Shown in pieces: positions 10,640 to 20,328 of a stretch of 64,000 nucleotides of DNA. Below the pieces are notes generated by a model. It did no database searches. It was not told the origin of the DNA and worked only from the letters and a program-made list of their open reading frames with translations. Within the stretch, counting starts at the first letter, position 1. Every line of letters begins with the position of its first letter. Where the stretch lies: the NCBI GenBank assembly GCA_029718625.1, contig CM056380.1, positions 17,635,383 to 17,699,382 on the forward strand. The letters run 5' to 3'. The position numbers and the translations under genes were made by a program. Source of the DNA: Synaphobranchus kaupii (lineage: Eukaryota > Chordata > Actinopteri > Anguilliformes > Synaphobranchidae).

Positions 10640-11143
10640 TCGGGCTAAAAAATAGAGTAATGTGTCCCCAGCTTTAAGGTAGCCAGTCTGGGGAATCGGA
10701 ATCTGTTGGGACGCACGTGTGCCTGTATTTTAAAGGATGCAACATGTTGCTCGTGCTGCTACTGTATTTGAGCACCCTTTTGCACAATTTACACTGAACT
10801 TTGTCATCCCCCTTCTTTGTAAAATTATTCCAAACTGAGCTACGGTTTGTGCGTTTCATTTTGATGTGGATACTGGCTATAACGTTAGCAACAGTAGAGC
10901 AGCTCTCTCGCTCGCCACCCGTTATGATCTGCTAGCAACCTACTGGGGAAATAGGACAAGCGGTTGACAACCCCGCCCCACAGTATGTTTAAAATAATGA
11001 CATCTCCCCCATTATTTAACCCAATAACATCAACGACAAAATGCGGATTTGTTATTATTATTATGCAAATTAACCGATAAGCCGTTAAGCATATTCGGAT
11101 ATTTTTTATTTTTACGGCTATCCGGCTAACCGTTGACATCCCT
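10640..11143 (-). mobile_element. 5' end of a hAT element with BED-finger exon
   Basis: Minus strand. The end at 11143 begins TAGGGATGTCAACGGTTAGC, a typical hAT terminus (CAGGGATG type). Downstream on the same strand lies a BED zinc-finger frame (10859-10674). The lower-coordinate limit and the rest of the transposase are not seen, so the element is truncated. Confidence 0.7.
10674..10859 (-). pseudogene. BED-type zinc finger of a hAT transposase (fragment)
   Basis: The 61-codon frame starts MKRTNRSSVWNNFTKKGDDK and continues VQCKLCKRVLKYSSSTSNML. This is the BED finger pattern: aromatic W and F near the start (W10, F13), C-x2-C (C23, C26), then H residues (H41 and H47). BED fingers bind the subterminal DNA of hAT elements. 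The frame stops soon after the finger. No RNase-H-like catalytic core is found downstream, so it is a remnant or a first exon cut from its partners. Confidence 0.8.
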
Positions 11144-11146
11144 AAT

Positions 11147-12569
11147 TTGGACAGACCCCTCTAAATTTAATACCAACTATAACACAAAGAAACAACCCTG
11201 ACCGTGCTGTGAACAAAAATAGTAGGGAGTTAGTGCATCTCTGTCGAGCCTTAGGCCTGTACATCCTTAATGGCAGAATCAGAGGGGACTCTTTAGGAAG
11301 GTTCACTGACTGCTCAGCTCTTGGGACTAGTGTAGTCGACTACGCCATCACTGACATGGACCCCACTTACATTAGTGCATTCACTGTCAGACCACAGACC
11401 CCATTTTCAGACCACTATCAAATCAATGAAAAGATTTGGACAACCCAGGAACATTGAAACACAGCCCTCTAAACTGTACAATCTCAATCAAACATACAGA
11501 TGGGCTTCAGACAGTATAGAAAACTTTGCAAAAGCAATCAGTTCCTCTGAAATTACTAACCTCATTAACAGTTTCCTTTTCACACAATTCGAACCAAATG
11601 AAAAAATCAGCAGTTAAAATGATAAGTGAAATTTTCAATCAATCAACAATTAAAGTAAACCTCAAAATAATTAAACTGAGAAATAATCAAAAATCAACCC
11701 AAAAAGAAAAATGGTTTGATGATGAAAGTAAATCAATGAGGAAAAGCAACATCAACCACAAAACCAAAATTTACACCACAGATATTGTGAAACATTGAAA
11801 CTATATAGACAAACCCTAAAAGAGAAGAAACGACTCTATTCACCAAAACCAGTTCTGGGAAAAATTGAACAATTTAAGTAACAAAACAAATCATGAATTG
11901 GCCATACAAAATCAGGAAATCTGGAAAAAACACTTATCTAAGGAATTTGCTCCAAACAATCTCAAATTCGAACAGAGACAAATCCATGAAAAATGTAAAA
12001 TGTTGGAATTAACAATAAAGGACAATCAAAACCCATTAGATAACCCAATTACCTTCAAAGAACTGAAAGATCAACTGAAAAAATCAAACCTAAAAAAGCA
12101 TGTGGCCCTGACAGTATCAGAACAGAAATTCTGAAACACAGTAACTCTGAACTGCAGAAGGCCTTACTTAAATTATTCAATCTGGTTCTACAGACAGGAT
12201 GCTTTCCTGACATCTGGAATCAAGGGCTTATATCCCCAATTTACAAAAGTGGAGACAAATTTGACCCCGACAACTACAGAGGCATCTGTGTGAACAGTAA
12301 CCTGGGGAAGGTTTTCTGCAGTATTCTAAACGCCCGAATACAGGCCTTCCTTACCGAGCACAATGTCTCGAGTCAGATTGGCTTTCTTCCAAAACATCGC
12401 ACTAGTGATCATATTCACACCCTACACACCAAAAAGACAAAGGAAAGATTTTTGCCTGCTTTATAGACTTTAAGAAAGCATTTGATTCAATTTGGCATGA
12501 GGGCCTCTATTACAAAATTCTGCAAAGTGGTGTAGGGGGTAAAGCTTATGATATAATTAAATCAATATA
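11147..12569 (+). pseudogene. Non-LTR retrotransposon ORF2 remnant (endonuclease end + RT), many frameshifts
   Basis: Plus strand. The end of an AP endonuclease domain is visible from 11209 (SALGTSVVDYAITD, then a shifted frame with SDH at about 11384). Linker sequence follows. The reverse transcriptase starts near 12095 (ACGPDS after a frameshift, then TEILKHSNSELQKALLKLFN) and continues through GLISPIYKSGDKFDPDNYRG and QIGFLPKHRTSDHIHTLHT to the catalytic-block motif DFKKAFDSIWHEGLYYKIL near 12466. It stops where a Tc1-type end begins at 12570, so the YADD box is missing. At least four frameshifts or stops make it dead. The clade is uncertain: it differs from the LINE at 1-1983 and resembles Jockey/I/Nimb-like proteins. 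Confidence 0.85.
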
Positions 12570-12781
12570 CAGTTGGGTTGAAGTCACTAAAAATAATTTT
12601 TAACCACTCCACAGATTTCATGTTAGCAAACTAGTGTTGGCAAGTCAGTTAGGACATCTACTTTGTGCATGACACAAGTAATTTTTCCAACAATTGTTTA
12701 CAGATTATTTCACTTTTAATTCACTATATCACAATTCCAGTGGGTCAGAAGTTTACATACACTGTTGACTGTGCCTTTAAA
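12570..12781 (+). mobile_element. Sleeping Beauty-type Tc1 left terminal repeat (IR/DR), solo
   Basis: The segment begins CAGTTG after a TA. It contains GGCAAGTCAGTTAGGACATC, TACTTTGTGCATGACACAAG and TTTTTCCAACAATTGTTTAC, and ends with the inner repeat GTGGGTCAGAAGTTTACATA. These are the features of the salmonid-type Tc1 IR/DR structure used for Sleeping Beauty. The outer direct repeat is degraded and the inner one well kept. No transposase follows and the match ends at TGTGCCTTTAAA, so this is a truncated relic inserted in the LINE RT. Confidence 0.9.
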
Positions 12782-13579
12782 TATTTAATATGTGTCTAGC
12801 CTTAATTAGGCTATGCCATGTGCTCAACGGTTTGAGACAAGAGGCTGTCCTATATGCTTTCTAATGTTTAAATTGCTTTGACTAATTTGAGTGCCGTCTT
12901 AAAATTCATTACATTCTTTAACGCATTCATATTGCCTGATCCTTGTTTAACAATCTCAAGTTAGTTATCTGTCGTCATTTCTTAATCATAGGCTACATAT
13001 TGGTCTTCCCTTGATTATTCAGCAAATTGTTTGATTGTTAGACTACTCAATCTAAATAAACGGGAAAAAAGTAGCCCTAATGCTGTAGCCCATACCCCGA
13101 TTTTTCCAGCAATGCAGCTATCAATATACATAGCTATATAATAAGTCAGTGCTACACATTTTATGAAACAAAGAAAAATGCTAGCTTAGCGCAGAAAAAA
13201 CTTGCTCTATTCATTGATATATGTTATTCAGTTAATTGCTTATTTGATAATTAAGAACTATAAATGGAAACAGGTTGGGATTAATATCCATGTTAAGGTA
13301 AGGTTACAAAAGGCCTATTTTACAGCCGACGGTACGCCACTGGATCATAATGTAGTTGACATGGTTCCTTACCGGGGGATTTAATAAGACAGAAGATGAT
13401 GTCAGGGAATGATACCAGAGTTGGATCATTTGTCCACTGACTAACCGCATAAAAGCACTCAAGTAGCTTACTGTTTGGTTTATTTTGCCAAACTATCTTT
13501 AGAAAACGACGTCTCAATGTAATTTTCTGACATTATAATAAAATAACGATAGTTCGCTTGATCTACGATGTGTCCCTAC
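12782..13579. other. Intergenic sequence, no feature recognised
   Basis: AT-rich. Only short chance frames are present. Confidence 0.5.
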
Positions 13580-14735
13580 TAGGGGTGGGAATCGAGAACC
13601 GGTTCCCGTTAGGAACCGGTTCCAAGTTGTCCGATTCCTCGGAATCGTACGCCTCCGGGCTTATCGATTCTCTTATCGATTCCAGTATGTATTCCCGACA
13701 GCTACGCATAGCAAAACAACGTCATGTCATGCGCGCCGTCGTTTTTCATTCAGTCAGCGCATGATGGCAGGCAGAGTTTGGCGCACCGTCTAAAAATATA
13801 AAATGTAAACGTCATTTTTAAAAAAAAACTAATACTACTGCTAGGCTACTGTCATTTAAAAATCAATAGAAAATGTGTTCGCGTAAGCTCCATAATGTGA
13901 TCCGTCTTCGGAAATGATCAACTATTCAGAACTATAACAGATTTGTGGAGTGTGTGGACTTCTCGGGAGTCTATAACCAACTACAAGTGTAAAACTACAG
14001 TGTTTTGATTGGCGGTAGACTAATCTGACAACGATTGCCTGCTTGGCGACGCACAGATGAGTAGCCTAGATTTGGAAAGCGAATAACTAACCTAAATTAG
14101 CTAAATGATAATCTTCAATCTTCGTCATCTTCAGCTAATAAGAGAAGCCAGCTTGCCTCAGGTAACGTTAAAGATCTCATCTTTCTTCCATGTAAATGTA
14201 TAGGCTAAATGAGATAGGGGAGAATGGTGACAGTTTATATAACTGTTGTTATACAGAAACCAACGCAAACGTTACGGTGCAGCTTATGAAACACGCCTAG
14301 GAGCGTAACTAACTCTAAAGTTTGCGATCTTCGTTAGGGAATGAAACTACTAAATATCCAAATCACAGAGCAGCGGTTAAACAACAATGTTTTTTTATCA
14401 GTTAAACTGATAATTTATCCTCTCTTCTCGCGTCCTTTTTCGTTATTTTCTGGTGTCTCTTACTTTCTTTGACGTCTGATATGTTTAAGCACTCGTATTG
14501 ATCAAGCCAAATTACATTTATAATGCCATTTCAATTTACAGAATTATACAATTCAGACTTTTATTGGATGCTCTGCCACGTGCAGGCCTATAGCAGATAA
14601 ATATTTTCCATGATATGACTAAGAAATATGAATGAATAATGAATGCTTTATTCTTTATAAATATATAGCCTGGGAGCAAATAATATTAAAGGAATCGATA
14701 AGCGGAATCGATAATGGAAACGATTCCCATCCCTA
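13580..14735. mobile_element. Non-autonomous hAT-like element (about 1.16 kb)
   Basis: The left end TAGGGGTGGGAATCG and right end CGATTCCCATCCCTA form a 15-bp inverted repeat with one mismatch, of the common (C)AGGGGTGGGAATCG hAT type. Subterminal GGAACCGGTTCC/GGAATCGATAAG words occur at both ends. I see no 8-bp target duplication, so the insertion is old or a boundary has been altered. There is no transposase frame inside. Confidence 0.75.
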
Positions 14736-14904
14736 ATTTTGACATATGGCAGGTGGACGTTTTTTCTTTTAAATCTTCAAGATTCTGCAAGTTTTGGAGC
14801 ACCTGTTAAGAACACCATGAACACCAGCACCTACAAAAATATTTAAATAATAAAATAATGCCTCCCCCCATCCCACGGGATTATAGTATGGGCATATAGT
14901 ATAC

Positions 14905-15234
14905 AGGTGTTTCTGAATTATAGCAGTTCTGTGAGGAAGAGTGGGCTAAAATTCCTCCACACAGCAATGTGAAAGACTGATATTGAATTATAGGAAGCGT
15001 TTGCCTGCAGTTAAGTGTAAGGGGGCAATTACTTTTTCACACAACGGAAATGGGTGTTGGGATTTTTTGTTCATTAAATAAATGAAATAAGTAAAAAACA
15101 AATGTGTCATTTGTTCACTCAGGTTCCCTAAAATCAATATTATATTTTGTCTAAAGATCTGAAAACATCCAGTGCGAGAAATATGCAACAATAGAGAAAA
15201 TCAGGAAGGGGGCAAAAACGTTTTCACGGCACTG
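14905..15234 (+). mobile_element. Tc1-like transposon 3' end, truncated
   Basis: The segment starts in the last transposase codons (GAAGAGTGGGCTAAAATTCC = EEWAKIP) and runs through AAGGGGGCAATTACTTTTTC to the terminal GGGGGCAAAAACGTTTTCAC plus GGCACTG, followed by TA. It is a classic fish Tc1 3' terminal region. The 5' part is missing. Confidence 0.85.
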
Positions 15235-15908
15235 TACAAGCAACTCCCCGTTGTCTACATGCATGTCCGGTGATCTAGTTATTAAGCCTGGTGTTTTGGG
15301 GGGGGGCGTTACCCTTTAACTGACACACCAAAAACTAACAGAAATATTCCAGGAAAAAAATTTTAATCACAAACCTGGTCAATGACAGCGAGGGTATCAT
15401 TGATTGTGCGCCCTGCAACTCCTCCTTTTTTCCTGAAGACTTTCATTTCATGAATTTCGGGATGAGTGGAATCGTGGTGATTCGCATGAACTCGGCACAT
15501 ATCTGGAGTTTTAACAAGAAAAAAATACAACAAAGAAAGACAACTTACAACACAACCTTATGGGGAGTTTTCATTTGATGGCATTTAAGACATTGGCTAA
15601 GATGGTACAGAAACAATTTAACAAACAATCTGTGATTAGTTTCATTGTTCAGTACATCAAGCAAGAATAATATGCACAGTAAATGCAAAATTAAACAATC
15701 AGACTTACTTCACGTTCAGAAAAAAGGGCTGGCCATCTGCTTTTAAATTCGGTAATAAAAGGCATGTCTTGAACGACTTCATACCTCCTGAGGGCAAAGG
15801 TTTTCTCCATTTGATCTTTTATCACCTGATTGTAAGGGTGGGCGATATGGACAAAATTAGTATCATGATAATCATCACAGCATTATCTTGATAACGATGT
15901 TACTTATT

Positions 15909-16195
15909 AAAGGGCCAGTTTGCCATTTTTACACTTGAATTTGGTGTTCCTAGCACGAGGAGTACATGATGGCATGAAAAAATGTTTTTTAATGCGTTCT
16001 GTGAGTCGAGAACTAGCCCTTGGCGGTCCTGGGATTTTCCCCTCCGTGACATCACTGAGAGGCACTCTACTACAACTACGAACTACAGAGACGGTTCCTA
16101 GGCCCCCAGAGGAACTGTGCGCGTTGTCCCTGGGGGCCTCGCAACCGTCTAGGAACACCAAATTCAAGTGTAAAAATGGCGAACTGGCCCTTTTA
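15909..16195. mobile_element. Palindromic MITE nested in the hAT element
   Basis: The left arm AAGGGCCAGTTTGCCATTTT, continuing ACACTTGAATTTGGTGTTCC, is repeated in reverse at the right end (about 16146-16195). The arms of about 50 bp pair almost perfectly. The total of about 287 bp has no coding content. The overlapping open frames on both strands are mirror images caused by the palindrome. Confidence 0.85.
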
Positions 16196-16670
16196 AGTAT
16201 TAAAATTCACATGGTAAACAGTCAAATCCATGTTCATCACATTGAATCAAATGGTTAGGCTATGTTTTATTAAAACAAAACCCTATCATTTTCAACAAAT
16301 ATATTAAACAGCCAGTCCATTCACCTTTTCACGCTCCAGGTGTCTGTCCTCAAGTTCAAGATTCAAGAAGTTGTTTTTTGAAATGTTTGAATGGAGACAC
16401 CCCTGGATCCTCCTTCGTGCTTATGCAGCAATGTGAAATGTATAGCACAGTGAAACGTAAGCAGAACACGCTTTTGGCAACTTGCCAAGCTTTGTGCTTC
16501 CCGAAGTTAAGCCCAGATTTACTGTATCTTCACTAAAATGCATTTTTAATGAAAAAAAAAAAAGTCAGTTTTTCACTGGATTGGCACTTTAAAGTATTTA
16601 AGATCTCATACTGTGACAGATTTCATTAACATTTTACTTGGTATCATTGATTTAGACACATTTGTGAATC

Positions 16671-18422
16671 CAGGGTGTCTGCAGCTATGTTAAATGTAAT
16701 ACTTAAGACATTTTTCAGAAAAAATATATATTTACACAATAGCTACTTCAACCTTTCTAATACATTCCCAGAAAATATGGAGATGATTATTTTCCCCTGT
16801 CCTGAGTAATGGTAACAGCATTTTAATGCTGCTTCTTCAAATATAATTAATCATATAAGTTAAGGGGTTTACAGCATTTATTTCTCAACCCTTAATTCAG
16901 TAACGCTAACCCTAACCATGATGCAAAGAGCCCCAATTTTCAAAATGCAAATATTGTCACTGAATTAAAGGGACGCTCCTCCCAAAAACAAAAATCCATG
17001 AGATATTTTCAGGTTCAGGTCCTTGCCAATGTGACACTTTTAAAAACAGCATCAAAAAACAACTAAAGACAGGTGTTTGTAAGTCACCCTTTGCCTCAAG
17101 CCAGCCAAAAAACAACTAAAGACAGGTGTTTGTAAGTCTCCCTTTGCCTCAAGCCAGCCAAAAAACAACTAAAGACAGGTGTTTGTAAGTCTCCCTTTGC
17201 CTCAAGCCAGCCAAAAAACAACTAAAGACAGGTGTTTGTAAGTCTCCCTTTGCCTCAAGCCAGCCAAAAGACAACTAAAGACAGGTGTTTGTAAGCCTCC
17301 CTTTGCCTGAAGCCAGCCAATAAACAACTAAAGACAGGTGTTTGTAAGTCTCCCTTTGCCTGAAGCCAGCCAAAAAACAACTAAAGACAGGTGTTTGTAA
17401 GTCTCCCTTTGCCTGAAGCCAGCCAAAAAACAACTAAAGACAGGTGTTTGTAAGTCTCCCTTTGCCTCAAGCCAGCCAAAACACAACTAAAGACAGGTGT
17501 TTGTAAGTCTCCCTTTGCCTCAAGCCAAAAGTCAAAAACAACTCCTTGCAAGTGACCTTCAATATTTTAGTCTAAAGCAGCATTTATTTCTTGTGGGTCA
17601 TTAACAACAATTGTCCCTATTTATCCTTATTTATCATTATTAGTTGAACAGCTAACAAACCTCTACATTCGACTGTGCCCTTTCGTATCTGGCCTCACAT
17701 TCTTGATGATGTTTCCTTAGCCGATCCATGCGTCTCTTGAATTTATCTAATGTCTGTATACGGGAAAAATACAATTTCTATAAGAATCTTAGCAAGTCAA
17801 TTCTGCAGCATTGGTTCCACTGCTTCAAGCAAGCCCAATAAAGCAAAACTAAAGTATTTGAAGGATTTCAAATACATTTTGACCCAAGTTTGATATACAT
17901 ATACAGAGACATTAAACTCTATTTAAAGGGGAGGTTCACCAAAATAACCATTTTCAAATAATTTTCTTACCTTCAGTAAGCAGTTCGTAGAACCCGGTTG
18001 TTGTAGCTAGCCCCTCATGTAAACAATCCATTGAGGCCCACCCAACTATTTAATGAATGAGAGACTACAACAACCCTTTTATGAATTTGTTATAAGGTAA
18101 GAAAATTACTTGAATATTATGTTACTAGAGCAAAACACCCTTTGGGCATTTCTGGCCTCCCTGCCCAACCCCTTCCCATCGGCCCTCCTCCACCCTGACC
18201 ATGCCCACCCCTGAAAAATACCTTATGCAAAGGCCACACCGCTGAGCAATATTTGTGACAAGTTTGGAGGCGATCAGACCAATGGTGCATGGTGCAAATC
18301 CGAACAAATAGCTCTAAAATTATAGTAGTAATTTAAGACAATTTAATGACTTTTAACGCCTAATATTTGTAAAATTGAATTTAAGAAATTTTAAGACTTT
18401 TTAAGGACCTGCAGACACCCTG
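16671..18422. mobile_element. Second hAT-like element nested in the first (about 1.75 kb)
   Basis: The ends are CAGGGTGTCTGCAG (16671-16684) and CTGCAGACACCCTG (18409-18422), an exact 14-bp inverted repeat. The right subterminal region holds AAGTCTTAAAATTTCTTAAA on the minus strand, a known fish hAT-type signature. No exact 8-bp duplication is visible: the flanks are TGTGAATC and GAATCACA, which share only GAATC. It contains the 53-bp minisatellite and no transposase. Confidence 0.75.
17053..17525. repeat. 53-54-bp minisatellite, 9 copies
   Basis: The unit contains CAACTAAAGACAGGTGTTTG and CTCCCTTTGCCTCAAGCCAG. Nine near-identical copies run head to tail inside the nested hAT-like element. 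Divergence is low, so the expansion is recent. Confidence 0.95.
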
Positions 18423-19534
18423 GAATCACAATATCTCAATATGACCATTTTGTCACAACACAATTATGTGTAACGAGTATTAACAATAATATTGAATTAT
18501 CGCCCAGCCCTACCTGATTGTTGTCCTTTTTGTTGACCTCAGACAGCAGCGCCAACCTCTCTCTCTCTTGACTTTCTTTGTTTTCTCCAGCTGGATAGTC
18601 TGGGCAGAAATTGACTTCAGCTCTCTTTGGTTTCTTTACTTGGTTTGGACCTGCACATTTATCACCCTGTCTGTGCTTAAGCGAATTAATGCTCAACTCT
18701 GAGCATCCCAGGTTTCTCAGCTTGGTCCGGTAGTTCCCCATCTTGAATTTCAAACTTATTTTACAACCACCAAATCCACCAAGAGATCCTTTCTCCTTTA
18801 AGCATGGATGCTTTAGAATCAAAGCTTGTGCAACATCATCATACTGGGCACTTGAGGGGTAAGCTTTGTACTTAAGTATTTCTGATGCCAAGGCATCCAA
18901 AATGTCTGACTTGAGTTTAGGGCTTGGGGTCAGGAAAGTGCCATTGCTTTGGTACACCTGGTTGGCCTTCATTAGTTGCATCTGCACATCATAGCTGAAC
19001 TTGGGTATAGGGAAGCTGGCTGGCCAAGCTTGGGATCTTAGCACCGAGGCTGATGATGTTGAGGCTGATGATGTTGAGGCTGATGACGTTGAGGCTGATG
19101 ACGTTGACTCAGGTGATGAGAGTACATCGGTGTCTGCAAGAGAACAGGATTCATCCGAGCTAGCGGTAAGAGGTGTATGAGGAGCAGTTGTTGCCAACAA
19201 GTTCAATATTATTGGTTCAATTGGTTCAATAATCACTCTGATTGTTCCTTTGTCTTGGAGATCTGCTGTTGAGGTAAGATTCACAAACGCATTGTCAAAA
19301 TCAATGTACATGTACTGTAGTCTGTAGTGCCCTGAAACTCCACATTGTCTTTCAAGCTCAATTTTAACTTTGTCTACAGACTTCGGAATTCCAGAAGGCA
19401 GAATTAATTTCGCACTGTCATTTTCTCCCAGGACAATCAGAAGCTTGGCCGGAGCAGTCATGTCTGTTGTCACGTCCGTCTCTTACTCTAAAAGAGAGAA
19501 AAATAGATTAAGACACAGACCCTGGTAAGTAGCA

Positions 19535-19915
19535 CTCTTAAAAGGACAGATCACTGAAATGACACAGACCCTGGTAAGTTAAAGATGCACAATCATGCTT
19601 GTTTAAATTGAGATTATTTGTATTAAATGCTTACGTTCTGTTCTTTAATCACCATCAGCAAAGCTGATGAGAAGCACAGAAGTCACTGGCGGCAAAGCTT
19701 CAAGGCACAAAGAGCCCAGTTATGTCAATGGGCACTTTGTGCTTTGAAGTTTTGCTGCCAGTGACTTCGCTGTGCATCTCATATAAACGGCTATGCTGAC
19801 GGCGATTAAAACAAGCATGCAAACAGAATGTAAGCATTTAATACAAATAATCTGAATTTAAACAAGCGTGATTGTGCATCTTTAAAGGGCTAGATCACTT
19901 AAATGACACAGAACA
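19535..19915. mobile_element. Foldback MITE between the two cassette genes of locus 1
   Basis: Two arms of roughly 180 bp are inverted copies of each other. For example, TTAAAGATGCACAATCATGC near 19578 pairs with GCGTGATTGTGCATCTTTAA near 19880. The core CACTGGCGGCAAAGCTTCAA pairs with TTGAAGTTTTGCTGCCAGTG. It is non-coding. Confidence 0.85.
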
Positions 19916-19956
19916 TGGTAAGTAGCACTCTTAAATGGATAGACCCCAGCTTCCCA

Positions 19957-20166
19957 TGACTAATATCGCCGTTCTAATGAATGTTTTGGTATTTTCCCCT
20001 TGATTAATAATTTTGTTATGTTAATATTTATCACTGTTCTGTTAGGTTTTGTTTTCAAATCCCAGAAGTTGCAATACCTAACGGAACAGTGATAAATATT
20101 AACGTAACAAAATAACTTATCGGGGGGGGTGCCGAAATATTCATTAGAAGGGCGTATTAGTCATGC
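19957..20166. mobile_element. Short palindromic MITE
   Basis: The left arm ATGACTAATATCGCCGTTCT is mirrored at the right end (AGAAGGGCGTATTAGTCATG). The inner arms TTAATATTTATCACTGTTCT and AACAGTGATAAATATTAACG also pair. There is no coding content. Confidence 0.8.
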
Positions 20167-20328
20167 GAAGCCCACTAATACACACAGACATTTCAGCCTT
20201 GTGCCTTTTTATTTTTTTAATAAATCAAAACGGCCCGTGACTGCTTGCCTTTTTTATTTTTTTATTTTTATTTTTTTACTATTGGGATTTTACGTTTGGC
20301 TAGAAGCACCCTTATATGTAAAGACACT

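Larger units (their letters stand above)
15833..18512. mobile_element. hAT element (2680 bp) inserted in the SAMD3-like exon, perfect 8-bp TSD
   Basis: The ends are TAAGGGTGGGCGATATGG (15833) and ATCGCCCAGCCCTA (to 18512), an imperfect inverted pair of the common (C)AGGGCTGGGCGATA hAT type. The 8-bp target duplication CCTGATTG is exact at 15825-15832 and 18513-18520. The protein frame on either side joins in the SAMD3-like alignment (NNQ before, VIKDQMEK after). There is no transposase frame inside, so the element is non-autonomous. It hosts two further nested elements and a minisatellite. Confidence 0.92.
15375..19461 (-). pseudogene. SAMD3-like (PB1-domain) gene, decayed copy of the two-gene cassette
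   Basis: Minus strand. The first coding exon starts at ATG 19461, just after a 3' splice site (AG at 19489-19488). It runs to 18513, is interrupted by a hAT element, and resumes at 15824-15709 (IKDQMEKTFALRRYEVVQDM and on), ending at a GTAAGT donor. A second exon lies at 15502-15375 (ICAEFMRITTIPLIP, a frameshift, then VFRKKGGVAGRTINDTLAVI). The N-terminus (about residues 4-80) looks like a PB1/ubiquitin-like fold. The conserved block SLKFKMGNYRTKLRNLGC and PKRAEVNFCPDYPAGE identify the fish family usually annotated SAMD3-like. I see no SAM domain. Exons 3 and 4 of the intact relative at 35051-38408 are absent here. It lies downstream of, and on the same strand as, the transposase-like pseudogene at 20329-23105. 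Its role is unknown. Confidence 0.85.

Noticed and set aside
15907..16258. Two overlapping frames on opposite strands with the same C-terminal peptide
   Set aside because: The shared peptide is produced by the palindromic arms of a MITE.
18125..18307. 60-codon minus frame
   Set aside because: It lies inside a non-autonomous hAT-like element and has no similarity to any transposase.
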